Below the pieces are notes generated by a model. It worked only from the letters and a program-made list of their open reading frames with translations. It was not told the DNA's origin and ran no database searches. 64,000 bases of DNA from Pseudomonas panipatensis (lineage in GTDB: Bacteria > Pseudomonadota > Gammaproteobacteria > Pseudomonadales > Pseudomonadaceae), in NCBI RefSeq assembly GCF_900099785.1, contig NZ_FNDS01000002.1, positions 62,001 through 126,000 on the forward strand, written 5' to 3'. Of the stretch, positions 12,216-21,451 are shown one piece after another (position 1 is the stretch's first letter; every line of letters begins with the position of its first letter). Made by a program: the position numbers and the translations under genes.

Positions 12216-12548
12216 TTACTTCACTTGCTGCGGGGTTTCCTGGCCGGCGCAGCGCACCGCGTGCTTCTGCTTGTCGACCAGTACGCCGGACAGCCCCTTC
12301 TGGGTGGTATCGAGCAGCACCAGCACGCCATCGATGCACTGGGCGACCTGGTTGGCCGGCTCCAGCGACAGCTTGATGTCTTCGCCGGGCACGCTCTTGA
12401 GCATGGTGAAGTCGGCCAGCAGCAGGGCGTCCTCCTCCTTGGCGAAATGCACGTAGCCATAGAACCAGAGCACCGCGACGCTGGCGAAGACGCTGCCGAT
12501 GGCGGTGAGGATGTACGGAATCATGTTGCGGTCGGTGGATGTGCTCAT
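12216..12548 (-). CDS. Small membrane-anchored hypothetical protein
   Basis: 110 aa with one N-terminal transmembrane helix (residues about 9-31, [20 protein letters not shown]), then a soluble domain ending with two Cys (near residues 69 and 100) that could form a disulphide if periplasmic. Its start codon overlaps the hydrolase stop by ATGA (12545-12548), showing tight coupling. Function unknown; it forms a three-gene set with the lipoprotein hydrolase and the macro-domain gene. Confidence 0.7.
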   Translation of the reverse strand: MSTSTDRNMIPYILTAIGSVFASVAVLWFYGYVHFAKEEDALLLADFTMLKSVPGEDIKLSLEPANQVAQCIDGVLVLLDTTQKGLSGVLVDKQKHAVRCAGQETPQQVK

Positions 12549-13465
12549 GGTTTGCCTTGGGAGTTGCTGGCCGGCTGCGCCGGCGGGTCGCTGTTGGGGA
12601 CTTCGGCGAGACGACGCAGGCCGCTGAAATGCTGCGGATCGTCGAGGAAGCGCAGCATCACTTCACGCCAGGTCGGATCGCCGAAGGTTTCCACATGGTT
12701 GCCGCGGGTCAGTTGGAACACCTTTGGCGGGCGGGCGGCCTTGTACAGGCTCAGGCCGTTGTCCAGGGGCACGATGGTATCGTCGATGCTGTGAAAGAAC
12801 AGCACGGGTGCGCCAGAAAGTCGCGGCATGGCGCGTATCGCGCTGTCGCCGTCGGGCACCAGCCAGGACAACGGCACCTGCAGCGGCCAGGTCAGCCAGG
12901 CGTTGCTCAGGGCATAGCGGCCGACCTGGCGATAGCTGGCCGGCACGCCATCGAGCACCAGCGCGTTGAGCTGATGCAGGCGCTGCGGATGCTCGGCCAG
13001 GTAATGCACCGCCAGGGCGCCGCCCAGGCTCTGCCCGAGCAGGATCAGCGGCTTGCCCTGGGTTTCCGGCGCCTGCTCCAGCCAGGTGAACGCGGCGTCG
13101 ATGTCGCGGTAGACCTCCGGCAGCGTCGGGTCGCCTGCGGAATGTCCGTAGCCGCGGTAATCGAGCATCAGCACCTGGTAGCCCTGCTTGGGCAGCCAGA
13201 AGGTGCCGCCCAGGTGCCAGGCCATGTTGCCGCCGTTGCCATGCAGGTGCAGCACGGTGCCCTTCACCGGCACGCCGGGCTTGGCCGGCAACCACCAGCC
13301 GGCCAGCTTCACGCCATCGGCGGTGGTGATGCTGACATCGCGGTACTCCAGCTTGGCGCGCTTGGGCGTGATGGCCACGTCGGGGCTGGGATAGAACAGC
13401 AGCGAACTGCAGCCCCCGAGGGCGAGCAGCAGGGCTACGGCGACAGCCTTGAAGCGAACATTCAT
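12545..13465 (-). CDS. Alpha/beta-hydrolase lipoprotein
   Basis: 306 aa. The N-terminus ([21 protein letters not shown]) is a lipoprotein signal with lipobox LGGC, Cys19 being lipidated. The hydrolase domain shows the oxyanion HGNGGN (about residue 75), the nucleophile elbow GQSLGG (about 150), an acidic residue in HSIDDTIVP (about 236) and the His in RGNHVETF (about 266). It belongs to the YfhR/BEM46-like family of peptidase-S9-like hydrolases; the substrate is unknown. It is the first gene of the set reading into 12216 and 11695. Confidence 0.85.
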   Translation of the reverse strand: MNVRFKAVAVALLLALGGCSSLLFYPSPDVAITPKRAKLEYRDVSITTADGVKLAGWWLPAKPGVPVKGTVLHLHGNGGNMAWHLGGTFWLPKQGYQVLMLDYRGYGHSAGDPTLPEVYRDIDAAFTWLEQAPETQGKPLILLGQSLGGALAVHYLAEHPQRLHQLNALVLDGVPASYRQVGRYALSNAWLTWPLQVPLSWLVPDGDSAIRAMPRLSGAPVLFFHSIDDTIVPLDNGLSLYKAARPPKVFQLTRGNHVETFGDPTWREVMLRFLDDPQHFSGLRRLAEVPNSDPPAQPASNSQGKP

Positions 13466-13551
13466 CAGTGGCGCGTCCTTGTATTCAACTGCCGCCGGCA
13501 TGGTCCGCTGCCACGCACACGGCGGGCGCGGCTGAGCCGGCGAACACGGGT

Positions 13552-13583
13552 GACAGGCATCGCTCCGCGCAACGCCATCCTGC
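13552..13583. repeat. REP-like repeat, family A copy 1
   Basis: The core GGCATCGCTCCGCGCAACGC followed by CATCCTGCG matches the element at 62333-62364 at most positions (there GGTATCGCTTCGCTCAACGC then CATCCTACG). It lies between the hydrolase and QEGLA genes. The outer ends can pair imperfectly, as in Pseudomonas REP elements. Confidence 0.6.
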
Positions 13584-13602
13584 GGGTGACACGGCGCTCC
13601 GC

Positions 13603-14907
13603 TTACAGGATGTTGGCGTAGTCGGCTTCGATGCGGTCCAGGCTCAGGTGGTTGAGGAAGTTGGAGAAACACATCCAGGCCGACAGCGCATTGAGGTCGC
13701 GGAACTGCGGCGGCAGGTACTTCGGCGGCACCACCAGGCCCTCGTCCACCAATTGCCGCAGGGTACGCATGTCTTCCAGGGTGGCCTTGCCGCAGAACAG
13801 CAAGGGAATCTGCTCCAGTTTGCCTTTGCGCACGGCGAGCTGGATGTAGTTGTAGATCAGGATGAAGCCCTTCAGGTAGGACAGGTCCTTGGTGAAGGGC
13901 AGCCCGTTCGGCGTCGAGCCGCGGAACACCCGGCTGGCGTTCTGGTAGCTGCTTTCCTGGCTGTAGCCCTGCTCGCGGTAGAACTCGAACACCTCGATGA
14001 AGTCGGCGCCCTCCTCGGCCATGTGGATGGCGCGGGTGCGATTGGTCAGCTTGCGCAAGCGCGTCGGGTAGGAGGCGAAGGCGATCACCTCCATGAGGAT
14101 GGCCAGGCCTTCCTGGGTCACGGTGGAGGACGGCGGGCCCTTGGCGAGGAAGGTGCAGATCGGCTGGTTGAGGCCATTGAGGGTGGTGCCGACATGCACC
14201 AGCCCCTCGTGGACCTCCAGCGCGCGCACGTCGCGCTCGTTGAACAGCGCATCGGCGCGCACCTTGATGTAGTCGGCGCCGGCCGCGGCGTCGGCGACGA
14301 TGCCGTCGGACTCGAACACGCGGATGGTGCCCTCGGCCTCGCCGAACACCAGGTTCAGGCGTTCCTGCAGCATGTTCACCACCTGGCCGGCGGTGAGGGT
14401 CTTGGGTTCGTCCTTGAGGTCGCCACGGTGGGCGATGTTGTTCAGGTAATCGGAGAGCATCAGGCCGAGGTCGGCCAGGGTCGGGTCGCCGGCATGGAAG
14501 GCGTCCGAGGCCGAACCGTAGAGTTCCTGGGAGATCAGCCCGAAGTCCTGGGTGCCGCGGGCTTCGAGCATGCGGATGACCATGCGGTACTCGCGGCACA
14601 TGCGTCGCATGATCTGCCCGACCGGGTTGAACTGCCCGAGCAGCCGGGTGATGTCGCGCTCCAGGTTCTGGAATTCCTGCTTCTTGGCGACGCTGTCGAA
14701 GGCCAGCGGGCGGCTGTCGTAGTAGTCCCGATCGACCTTGGGCGCATGCTTGCCGTGGCCCTTGAGAAAGTCCTCGCGGATCGAGTCATCCCATTTGATG
14801 GCATCGAGCACGCGGATCGGCGTCTGCGCCTCGACCAGGCGATCGGAAAGGCCACGGATGATCTGCTGGTACTCGCTGGGCGAGCTGTTCTTGCGCCGGG
14901 AATTCAT
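13603..14907 (-). CDS. DUF1704/QEGLA protein with HExxxH motif (MATCAP-like)
   Basis: 434 aa member of the family annotated as flavohemoglobin expression-modulating QEGLA protein (TIGR02421/DUF1704). The eponymous QEGLA is at residues 265-269. An HEGLVH motif (HExxxH, His233/Glu234/His238) lies 30 residues before it. That pair is the metal site arrangement described for the eukaryotic tyrosine carboxypeptidase MATCAP, which shares DUF1704. A metallo-carboxypeptidase activity is therefore an inference. The ATG at 14907 overlaps the lipoprotein stop (ATGA), so the two are translationally coupled. Confidence 0.8.
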   Translation of the reverse strand: MNSRRKNSSPSEYQQIIRGLSDRLVEAQTPIRVLDAIKWDDSIREDFLKGHGKHAPKVDRDYYDSRPLAFDSVAKKQEFQNLERDITRLLGQFNPVGQIMRRMCREYRMVIRMLEARGTQDFGLISQELYGSASDAFHAGDPTLADLGLMLSDYLNNIAHRGDLKDEPKTLTAGQVVNMLQERLNLVFGEAEGTIRVFESDGIVADAAAGADYIKVRADALFNERDVRALEVHEGLVHVGTTLNGLNQPICTFLAKGPPSSTVTQEGLAILMEVIAFASYPTRLRKLTNRTRAIHMAEEGADFIEVFEFYREQGYSQESSYQNASRVFRGSTPNGLPFTKDLSYLKGFILIYNYIQLAVRKGKLEQIPLLFCGKATLEDMRTLRQLVDEGLVVPPKYLPPQFRDLNALSAWMCFSNFLNHLSLDRIEADYANIL

Positions 14908-15467
14908 GGGCTTTCCTTCTGGGGCACACGCTGGAAGCGTAGCGCTTCGACGAAGACATCGGCATTGGCGGGGTCGTCGAGGTAGGCGAAGACCTTGTCC
15001 AGCGGACTGTTCACCAGGGCGCCGGGGCCTTGCTCGCTGTCCACTTTCTGTCCTTGCAGCGCGCCTTTGTCCAGGCCCTGGAGGATCTGCTCGACGTCGA
15101 GGTTGTAGATCACCAGTTCGTCCTTGTCGGTGATCTCGAATCCGGCCAGGACGAAGTTGCCGCCCTGGCTCTTCGGCAGGCCGGCGGAGAAGTACCAGCG
15201 CTGGCCGTGATGGGTGACGGTGAAGGGCAGGTCCTCGGCGCTGTCGGTATTGCCGCTGTCGTCGAAGTAACTGAAGGCGCGGTAGCGGTTGTCGCCGTTG
15301 CGGCTGATTTCGAGGAACTGCTCCTCGCCGTATTCGTCGATCCGCGACCATTGACCGAGCAGTTGGGCCGGCGCGGCCTCCTGCGCTGCGATGGGCTCCT
15401 TGAAGGTCACCAGACAGCCGCCAAGCAGCAGGACGCTCAATAACAACAGGGCGCGCCAGGCTTTCAT
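14904..15467 (-). CDS. Putative lipoprotein, hypothetical
   Basis: 187 aa with a lipoprotein signal (MKAWRALLLLSVLLLGGCL, lipobox LGGC, Cys18). The mature part has a QLLGQWSRIDEYGEEQFLEI segment and a beta-rich middle with no cofactor motif that I recognise. Stop and start overlap by 4 bp with the downstream QEGLA gene. The pairing of an outer-membrane or inner-membrane lipoprotein with a predicted metalloprotease suggests a shared job, but nothing more can be said. Confidence 0.75.
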   Translation of the reverse strand: MKAWRALLLLSVLLLGGCLVTFKEPIAAQEAAPAQLLGQWSRIDEYGEEQFLEISRNGDNRYRAFSYFDDSGNTDSAEDLPFTVTHHGQRWYFSAGLPKSQGGNFVLAGFEITDKDELVIYNLDVEQILQGLDKGALQGQKVDSEQGPGALVNSPLDKVFAYLDDPANADVFVEALRFQRVPQKESP

Positions 15468-15533
15468 CGAACTCTCCTCAGGCGTCCCTCGCGAGCAGGC
15501 GGGATACCGGCATGAATGTCGCCCTCGGCGGCA

Positions 15534-16247
15534 TCAGAGCCCAAGGACCAGATACAGATAGCGGGTCAGGATGGCGCGCATCTCGGAGATATCCAGGCGC
15601 TCCACGCCATCCAGCAGGCCCTGATACTCCATCTGCAGGATGATGGCCGTCAACACCTTGGCGTCCTGCTCCGGCTGCCCGGAGCCCAGCACCTGGAAGA
15701 AGTGCACCACGCCAAGGGAAAGGATGCGCCTGTGGCTCTGCGCCAGTTGTTCCAGGCGCGGATTGAGCAGCGCTTCCTGGAGGAACGCCTGCTCTGCCAG
15801 CAGGTGCTCGCGGCGCTCGTTGAGTTGCGTCAGCACGTACTGGATGGCCAGTTCGACGATGCGCTCGACCAGCTCCTGGCGCGCCTGCTGGCTGCCGGCG
15901 AGGCTCGCCACCATCGCCTGCAGATCGTCTTCGACGCTGGCCCAGAACGCCGCCAGCGCTTCGGCGCTGCGCTCGACGAAGAGGGCGAAGGTGTCGGTGA
16001 TCAGGTCTTGGATGTCTTTGAAGTAGTAGGTGGTGGCGGACAGAGGCACGCCGGCCTCGGTCGCCACCGCGCGGTGGCGCACGGCACGCACACCCTCGCG
16101 GACGATGATGCGCAGGGCGGCGTCGAGGATCGCCTGGCGACGCTGTTCGCTTCCCTGTCGGGCGGCCTTGCGGCCCTGGTACTGAACGCTTCCGGCAACC
16201 GCGCTGGCGGCCTCGGCGGCGCTGTCACTGTGGGGCACTGGGGACAC
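15534..16247 (-). CDS. TetR-family transcriptional regulator
   Basis: 237 aa. A TetR-type helix-turn-helix covers residues about 35-80 (RRQAILDAALRIIVREGVRAVRHRAVATEAGVPLSATTYYFKD), followed by an all-helical ligand domain. A 30-residue Ala/Ser-rich extension precedes the DNA-binding domain. GTG at 16247 is preceded by a strong GGAGG, which decides this start. It is probably the homologue of the TetR gene next to lysS in P. aeruginosa. Ligand and targets cannot be read. Confidence 0.85.
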   Translation of the reverse strand: MSPVPHSDSAAEAASAVAGSVQYQGRKAARQGSEQRRQAILDAALRIIVREGVRAVRHRAVATEAGVPLSATTYYFKDIQDLITDTFALFVERSAEALAAFWASVEDDLQAMVASLAGSQQARQELVERIVELAIQYVLTQLNERREHLLAEQAFLQEALLNPRLEQLAQSHRRILSLGVVHFFQVLGSGQPEQDAKVLTAIILQMEYQGLLDGVERLDISEMRAILTRYLYLVLGL

Positions 16248-16510
16248 GGTAATTCCTCCGCTCGGCGGCGTAATGACGCATTGTTTGGACTTTTTATCGG
16301 CGAATCAACGAGGTGCGGACCCTGCCGGAGCCGCCCGCGTATATGACCGGTGGTGCCTCGCCGAAGTCACGCCGGCGGGCCTGCCACGGACGGCTTTTTT
16401 CCGCGCGCCACGCCGGCCTGCGCACCCTCTTCGAGTATGGACCCGGACGCGCGTGGACGAGGCGGATTCAGCGCCGGGGCGAAGCCGGCGAGCCGCGCGC
16501 GACAGGCATG

Positions 16511-16537
16511 AAAAAAGCCGCCCGAAGGCGGCTTTTT
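16511..16537 (-). terminator. Terminator of lysS
   Basis: AAAAAGCCGCC / GGCGGCTTTTT stem with a CGAA loop (TTCG on the minus strand). T-runs flank both sides, so it can act in both directions. It is 12 bp past the lysS stop. The ~260 bp between it and the TetR start hold no gene that I can support. Confidence 0.9.
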
Positions 16538-16549
16538 CAGGGTTCCGGC

Positions 16550-18055
16550 TCAGGCCTGCGGGCGCATGTGCGGGAACAGGATGACGTCGCGGATCGACGG
16601 CGAGTTGGTCAGCAGCATCACCAGGCGGTCGATGCCGATGCCTTCGCCGGCGGTGGGCGGCATGCCGTATTCGAGGGCGTTGACGAAGTCGGCGTCGAAG
16701 TGCATCGCCTCGTCGTCACCGGCGTCCTTGTCCTTGACCTGCTGCATGAAGCGCTCGGCCTGGTCTTCGGCATCGTTCAGCTCGGAGTAGGCGTTGGCGA
16801 TCTCGCGGCCGCCGATGAACAGCTCGAAGCGGTCGGTGACGTTGGGGTTCTCGTCGTTGCGGCGCGCCAGCGGCGACACCTCGAACGGGTACTGGGTGAT
16901 GAAGTGCGGCTGCTCCAGCTTGTGCTCGACCAGTTCCTCGAAAATCATCACCTGCAGCTTGCCCAGGCCTTCGAAGCCGAGCACCTTGGCGCCGGCCTTC
17001 TTGGCAATCGCGCGGGCCTTGTCGATGTCCTGCAGGTCGGCCGCGGTGATGTCCGGGTTGTACTTGAGGATCGAGTCGAACACCGACAGACGCACGAAGG
17101 GCTCGCCGAAGTGGAAGACCTTGTCGCCGTAGGGCACGTCGGTGGTGCCGAGCACCGCCTGGGCCAGCTCGCGGAACAGTTCCTCGGTCAGGTCCATGTT
17201 GTCTTCGTAGTCGGCGTAGGCCTGGTAGAACTCGAGCATGGTGAACTCGGGGTTGTGCCGGGTCGAGACGCCTTCGTTACGGAAGTTGCGGTTGATCTCG
17301 AAGACCTTCTCGAAGCCACCGACCACCAGGCGCTTGAGGTACAGCTCCGGGGCGATACGCAGGAACATCGGCATGTCCAGCGCGTTGTGGTGGGTCTCGA
17401 AGGGCTTGGCCGCGGCGCCGCCGGGGATGGTCTGCAGCATCGGGGTTTCCACTTCGAGGAAACCGCGCTCGCTGAGGAAGCGGCGGATGTGCGCGATCAC
17501 CTGGGAGCGCACGCGGAAGGTCTCGCGCACTTCTTCGTTGACGATCAGGTCGACGTAGCGCTGGCGATAGCGCTGCTCGGTGTCGGTCAGGCCGTGGTGC
17601 TTGTCCGGCAGCGGGCGCAGCGACTTGGTCAGCAGGCGCACGTTGCTCATGTCGACGTACAGGTCGCCCTTGCCTGAGCGCGCCAGCACGCCCTCGGCGC
17701 CGATGATGTCGCCCAGGTCCCAGGTCTTCACCTCGGCCAGGGTCGTTTCCGGCAGGGTCTTGCGGTTGACGTACACCTGCAGGCGACCGGTCATGTCCTG
17801 CAGGACGATGAAGGAGCCGCGGTTGAGCATGATGCGACCGGCGACCTTGACCGGAATGGCTGCGGCTTCCAGCTCTTCCTTGGTCTTGTCGGCGTACTGT
17901 TTCTGCAGGTCCGCGAAATAGGCGTCGCGGCGGAAGTCGTTGGGGAAGGCGATGGCCTGGGCTTCACGCACGGCGGCAAGCTTTTCCTTGCGCTGGGCGA
18001 TCAGCTTGTTTTCTTCCTGTTGCAGTTCGTGCTGGTCGAGTTGTTGGTCGCTCAT
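16550..18055 (-). CDS. lysS: Lysyl-tRNA synthetase, class II
   Basis: 501 aa, full length. It charges tRNA-Lys. The N-terminal OB-fold anticodon domain (residues about 60-170, [15 protein letters not shown]) is followed by the class II core: motif 2 [26 protein letters not shown] near residue 265 and motif 3 [11 protein letters not shown] near 475. The ATG at 18055 gives the family start MSDQQLDQ; an upstream ATG ten codons earlier is less likely. It lies 87 bp downstream of prfB, the conserved prfB-lysS order. Confidence 0.97.
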   Translation of the reverse strand: MSDQQLDQHELQQEENKLIAQRKEKLAAVREAQAIAFPNDFRRDAYFADLQKQYADKTKEELEAAAIPVKVAGRIMLNRGSFIVLQDMTGRLQVYVNRKTLPETTLAEVKTWDLGDIIGAEGVLARSGKGDLYVDMSNVRLLTKSLRPLPDKHHGLTDTEQRYRQRYVDLIVNEEVRETFRVRSQVIAHIRRFLSERGFLEVETPMLQTIPGGAAAKPFETHHNALDMPMFLRIAPELYLKRLVVGGFEKVFEINRNFRNEGVSTRHNPEFTMLEFYQAYADYEDNMDLTEELFRELAQAVLGTTDVPYGDKVFHFGEPFVRLSVFDSILKYNPDITAADLQDIDKARAIAKKAGAKVLGFEGLGKLQVMIFEELVEHKLEQPHFITQYPFEVSPLARRNDENPNVTDRFELFIGGREIANAYSELNDAEDQAERFMQQVKDKDAGDDEAMHFDADFVNALEYGMPPTAGEGIGIDRLVMLLTNSPSIRDVILFPHMRPQA

Positions 18056-18142
18056 GGTCGTTCTGTCTGCCTGGCGCGTATTCAAAATGGTTGGATCGAG
18101 AACGGGCTGCGCGCGAGCCGGCCCGTCCCCGCGAAATGGCCG

Positions 18143-19238
18143 TTACAGGCCTTGTTTCAAGCTGGCTTCGAGGTACTCGTCGAGATCGCCGTCGAGCACC
18201 TTGTCGCAGTCGCTGCGCTCGACGCCGGTGCGCAGGTCCTTGATCCGCGACTGGTCGAGCACGTAGGAGCGGATCTGGTGTCCCCAGCCGATGTCCGACT
18301 TGCTGTCTTCCAGGGCCTGGGAAGCGGCGTTGCGCTTCTGCATTTCCTGCTCGTACAACTTGGCCCGCAGCATTTTCATGGCGGTGTCCTTGTTGGCGTG
18401 CTGGGAGCGTTCGTTCTGGCACGACACCACGGTATTGGTCGGGATGTGGGTGATCCGCACCGCCGAGTCGGTGGTGTTCACGTGCTGGCCGCCGGCGCCG
18501 GAGGAACGGTAGGTGTCGATGCGCAGATCGGCCGGGTTGATCTCGATCTCGATGTTGTCGTCGATTTCCGGCGAGACGAACACCGCGGTGAACGAGGTGT
18601 GGCGGCGGTTGCCGGAGTCGAACGGGCTCTTGCGCACCAGGCGGTGCACGCCGATCTCGGTGCGCAGCCAGCCGAAGGCGTACTCGCCCTTGATATGCAC
18701 GGTGCAGCCCTTGATGCCGGCGACTTCGCCTTCGGACAGCTCCATGATGGTGGCGTCGAAGCCGTGCTTGTCGGCCCAGCGCAGGTACATGCGCAGCAGC
18801 ATGTTGGCCCAGTCCTGGGCCTCGGTGCCGCCGGAGCCGGCCTGGATGTCCAGGTAGGCGTTGTTCGGGTCCATCTCGCCGCTGAACATGCGGCGGAATT
18901 CCAGTTTCTCGAGGATCGTGCGCAGGCGCTCGACTTCGCTGGCGACGTCGTTCACCGCGCCTTCGTCGTTTTCTTCGACGGCCATGTCCAGCAGGTCGCG
19001 GGAATCGGCCAGGCCGCTGCTGAGGTCATCCAGGGTTTCGACGATCTGCGCCAGGGTGGCGCGCTCGCGGCCCAGGTTCTGGGCGTACTCCGGATTGTTC
19101 CAGACGTTCGGGTCTTCGAGTTCGCGGTTTACTTCGACCAGACGATCATGCTTGAGATCGTAGTCAAAGATACCCCCGAATAGACTGGGTGCGCTCGGAC
19201 AGGTCCTTGATGCTGTTGAGGATCGGATTGATTTCCAT
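18143..19238 (-). CDS. prfB: Peptide chain release factor 2 (programmed +1 frameshift)
   Basis: RF2, which releases peptides at UGA and UAA. It is encoded in two frames: codons 1-24 (MEINPILNS... RGYL, 19238-19167), then an in-frame UGA at 19166-19164, then the main frame from 19165 to 18143 (340 aa). The total is 364 aa, as in other RF2 proteins. The stop-codon recognition tripeptide SPF is seen in VRKSPFDSG, and the catalytic GGQ in [10 protein letters not shown]. The main frame alone lacks a proper start, confirming the shift. It is upstream of lysS. Confidence 0.97.
19163..19178 (-). promoter_or_regulatory. RF2 autoregulatory frameshift site
   Basis: Read on the minus strand, the site is CGGGGGTATCTTTGAC: an internal Shine-Dalgarno-like GGGGG, the slippery CUU, the in-frame UGA and the following C. 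It matches the E. coli prfB site almost exactly. When RF2 is scarce, ribosomes pause at UGA and slip +1, making more RF2. Confidence 0.95.
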
Positions 19239-19384
19239 GGCGGACAACACTCACAGGCGATAGGCGTGGAAAAACCCGGAAGTATACCCGAGATCGCCGC
19301 CCGTGAGCGGCTATGCGTCAGCCGGAACGCATCGATGCGACCGACGCACGCCGCGCCCCGGCGCGCGCCGGAGCGGGACAGTCG

Positions 19385-20407
19385 TCAGACGCCGGGCGCC
19401 TCGACCACGCCGAGGCGGTTACGCCCGCCGCGCTTGGCGTTGTAGAGCGCGCGATCGGCCATTTCGATCAGCCGCCGGCAGCCTTCGCCAGCCTGCGGGG
19501 TCAGGGTGGCGACGCCGACGCTGACGCTCAGCACCGAGCCCGGCTGCGGGGTTTCGTGGCGGATGGCCATGGCCTGTATCGTCAGCCGCAGTTTCTCCCC
19601 CAGCAGGCGCGCGCCGCCCGGCGAGGTGCCCGGGAGGATGATGGCGAACTCTTCGCCGCCGTAGCGCGCCGGCAGATCGGAAGAGCGCCCGCAGCTCTCG
19701 CGGATGGCCGCGGCGACCCGGCGCAGCGCCTCGTCGCCGGCCAGGTGGCCGAAGGTGTCGTTGAAGGCCTTGAAGTAGTCCACGTCGATCAGCACCAGCG
19801 ACAGTTGGCTCTGATCGCGCAGGGCGCGGCGCCACTCCATTTCCAGGTACTCGTCGAAGTGCCGGCGGTTGGACAGCCCGGTGAGGCCGTCGGAGTTCAT
19901 CAGGCGCTGCAGCACCAGGTTGGTTTCCAGCAGCTTCTGCTGGCTCTCGCGCAGCGCCCGGTAGGCCTCGTCGCGCTGCTGCAGGGCGAGGTAGGAACGC
20001 GAGTGGTAGCGCACCCGCGCCACCAGTTCGATGGCGTCCGGCAACTTGACCAGGTAGTCGTTGGCGCCCGCGGCGAAGGCCGCGCTCTTCACCAGCGGGT
20101 CTTCCTTGGTCGATAGGACGATGATCGGAATGTCGCGGGTCAGCGGGTTGCGACGGTATTCGCGGACCAGCACCAAGCCATCGGTATCGGGCATCACCAG
20201 GTCCTGGAGGATCACCGTCGGGCGGATCTGCAGGGCCACCTCGATGGCCTGGCTGGGGTCGGAGCAGAAGTGGAAATCGATGCCGATGTCTTCCGCCAGG
20301 GCACGGCGGACCGCTTCGCCGATCATGGCCTGGTCGTCGACCAGCAGGACCATGACCGCCGTATCGTCCGGGGGGAACAGGGAATTGGGGTTCTCGAATG
20401 GATTCAT
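19385..20407 (-). CDS. wspR: WspR, response-regulator diguanylate cyclase
   Basis: 340 aa. An N-terminal receiver domain (residues about 18-135, phospho-acceptor Asp69 in ILQDLVMP) is joined by a helical stalk (about 140-170) to a GGDEF domain with active motif GGEEF near residue 250. RSSD, five residues before GGEEF, is the RxxD product-inhibition site. Phosphorylation by WspE drives clustering and c-di-GMP synthesis in the known system, raising exopolysaccharide production. It is the last gene of the operon, 36 bp after wspF, which fits its being the output. Confidence 0.95.
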   Translation of the reverse strand: MNPFENPNSLFPPDDTAVMVLLVDDQAMIGEAVRRALAEDIGIDFHFCSDPSQAIEVALQIRPTVILQDLVMPDTDGLVLVREYRRNPLTRDIPIIVLSTKEDPLVKSAAFAAGANDYLVKLPDAIELVARVRYHSRSYLALQQRDEAYRALRESQQKLLETNLVLQRLMNSDGLTGLSNRRHFDEYLEMEWRRALRDQSQLSLVLIDVDYFKAFNDTFGHLAGDEALRRVAAAIRESCGRSSDLPARYGGEEFAIILPGTSPGGARLLGEKLRLTIQAMAIRHETPQPGSVLSVSVGVATLTPQAGEGCRRLIEMADRALYNAKRGGRNRLGVVEAPGV

Positions 20408-20443
20408 CGTTGCTTCGGGCGCCGCTGGCGCTCCCTCCGGATA

Positions 20444-21451
20444 TCAGCCGAACAGTTCGCCCAAACGCCGGGCGATCTCGCCCAGCGAACGGATTTCCGA
20501 CGCGGCGCCGATCGCTGCCGCGGCCTTGGGCATGCCGTAGACGGCACTGCTTCCCTGGTCCTGGGCGAGGGTCAGGAAGCCCCGCTCGCGCATGTGTTTG
20601 AGCCCCTGGGCGCCGTCGCGGCCCATGCCGGTGAGCAGCACGCCGACCGCCTGGCCGACCCAGTTTTCCACCACGCTGTCGAAGAACACGTCGATCGACG
20701 GCCGGTAGATATGCCCGCTGGGCTCCGCCGTGTAGGCCAGTTCGCCGTTGCGTTGCAGGCGGATGTGATCGTTGGTGCCGGCCAGCAGCACGCAGCCCGG
20801 CTGCGGCACCTCGCCCTGACGCGCCAGGCGCACCGGGAAGGGGGCCTGGCTGGCCAGCCAGTCGGCCATGCCGGCCGCGAAGACCTCATCGACGTGCTGC
20901 ACCACCACCATGGCCGCGGAAAAGCTCGCCGGCAGGCGTTTCAGCAACTCGGCGAGGGCCGCCGGGCCACCCGCCGACGCACCCACCGCCACCAGCCGCC
21001 GCGCGCTGAGCGAGGCATCGCGGGTGACGCCTTCCGGGCGCGGCCGGCTATTGCCCGGCGCCGACAGCCAGGCCAGGTTCTGCAACTTGCGCAGCAACGG
21101 CCGCGCCGCCTGCAGCGAATCGCCGACGCCCAGCAGCGGAGTGTTCACCGCATCCACCGCGCCGCAGCCCATGGCCTCGAAGACCCGCGCCAGGTTCAGC
21201 TCCAGGTCGGAGGTGACGACGATGATCGCGCAGGGCGAGGCGGCCATGATCCGCCGGGTCGCTTCGACGCCATCCATCACCGGCATCAGCAGATCCATCA
21301 ACACCACGTCCGGGGTCTGCGCGGCGCACATCTGCACCGCCTCGGCGCCGTTGCCGGCGACCCAGAGCACACGGTGCGCCGGCTCGAAGGCCAAGGCGCG
21401 GCGCATGGCCTCCACCGCCAACGGCATGTCGTTGACTATCCCTATCTTCAT
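20444..21451 (-). CDS. wspF: WspF, CheB-type methylesterase
   Basis: 335 aa. A receiver domain (Asp53 in VLMDLLMP) is followed by a CheB methylesterase domain from about residue 150: GASAGGPAAL (Ser), VVVQHVDE (His) and LLTGMGRDGAQGL (Asp) form the triad. It demethylates WspA and damps signalling; loss in P. aeruginosa causes wrinkly colonies. The receiver begins IVNDMP, with Asn where many receivers have Asp, which I recall as normal for WspF. Start overlaps the wspE stop (ATGA). Confidence 0.95.
   Translation of the reverse strand: MKIGIVNDMPLAVEAMRRALAFEPAHRVLWVAGNGAEAVQMCAAQTPDVVLMDLLMPVMDGVEATRRIMAASPCAIIVVTSDLELNLARVFEAMGCGAVDAVNTPLLGVGDSLQAARPLLRKLQNLAWLSAPGNSRPRPEGVTRDASLSARRLVAVGASAGGPAALAELLKRLPASFSAAMVVVQHVDEVFAAGMADWLASQAPFPVRLARQGEVPQPGCVLLAGTNDHIRLQRNGELAYTAEPSGHIYRPSIDVFFDSVVENWVGQAVGVLLTGMGRDGAQGLKHMRERGFLTLAQDQGSSAVYGMPKAAAAIGAASEIRSLGEIARRLGELFG

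Noticed and set aside
18143-19238. prfB as a broken gene, because of an in-frame UGA after 24 codons
   Set aside because: The stop is the conserved programmed frameshift of RF2, with all elements intact.
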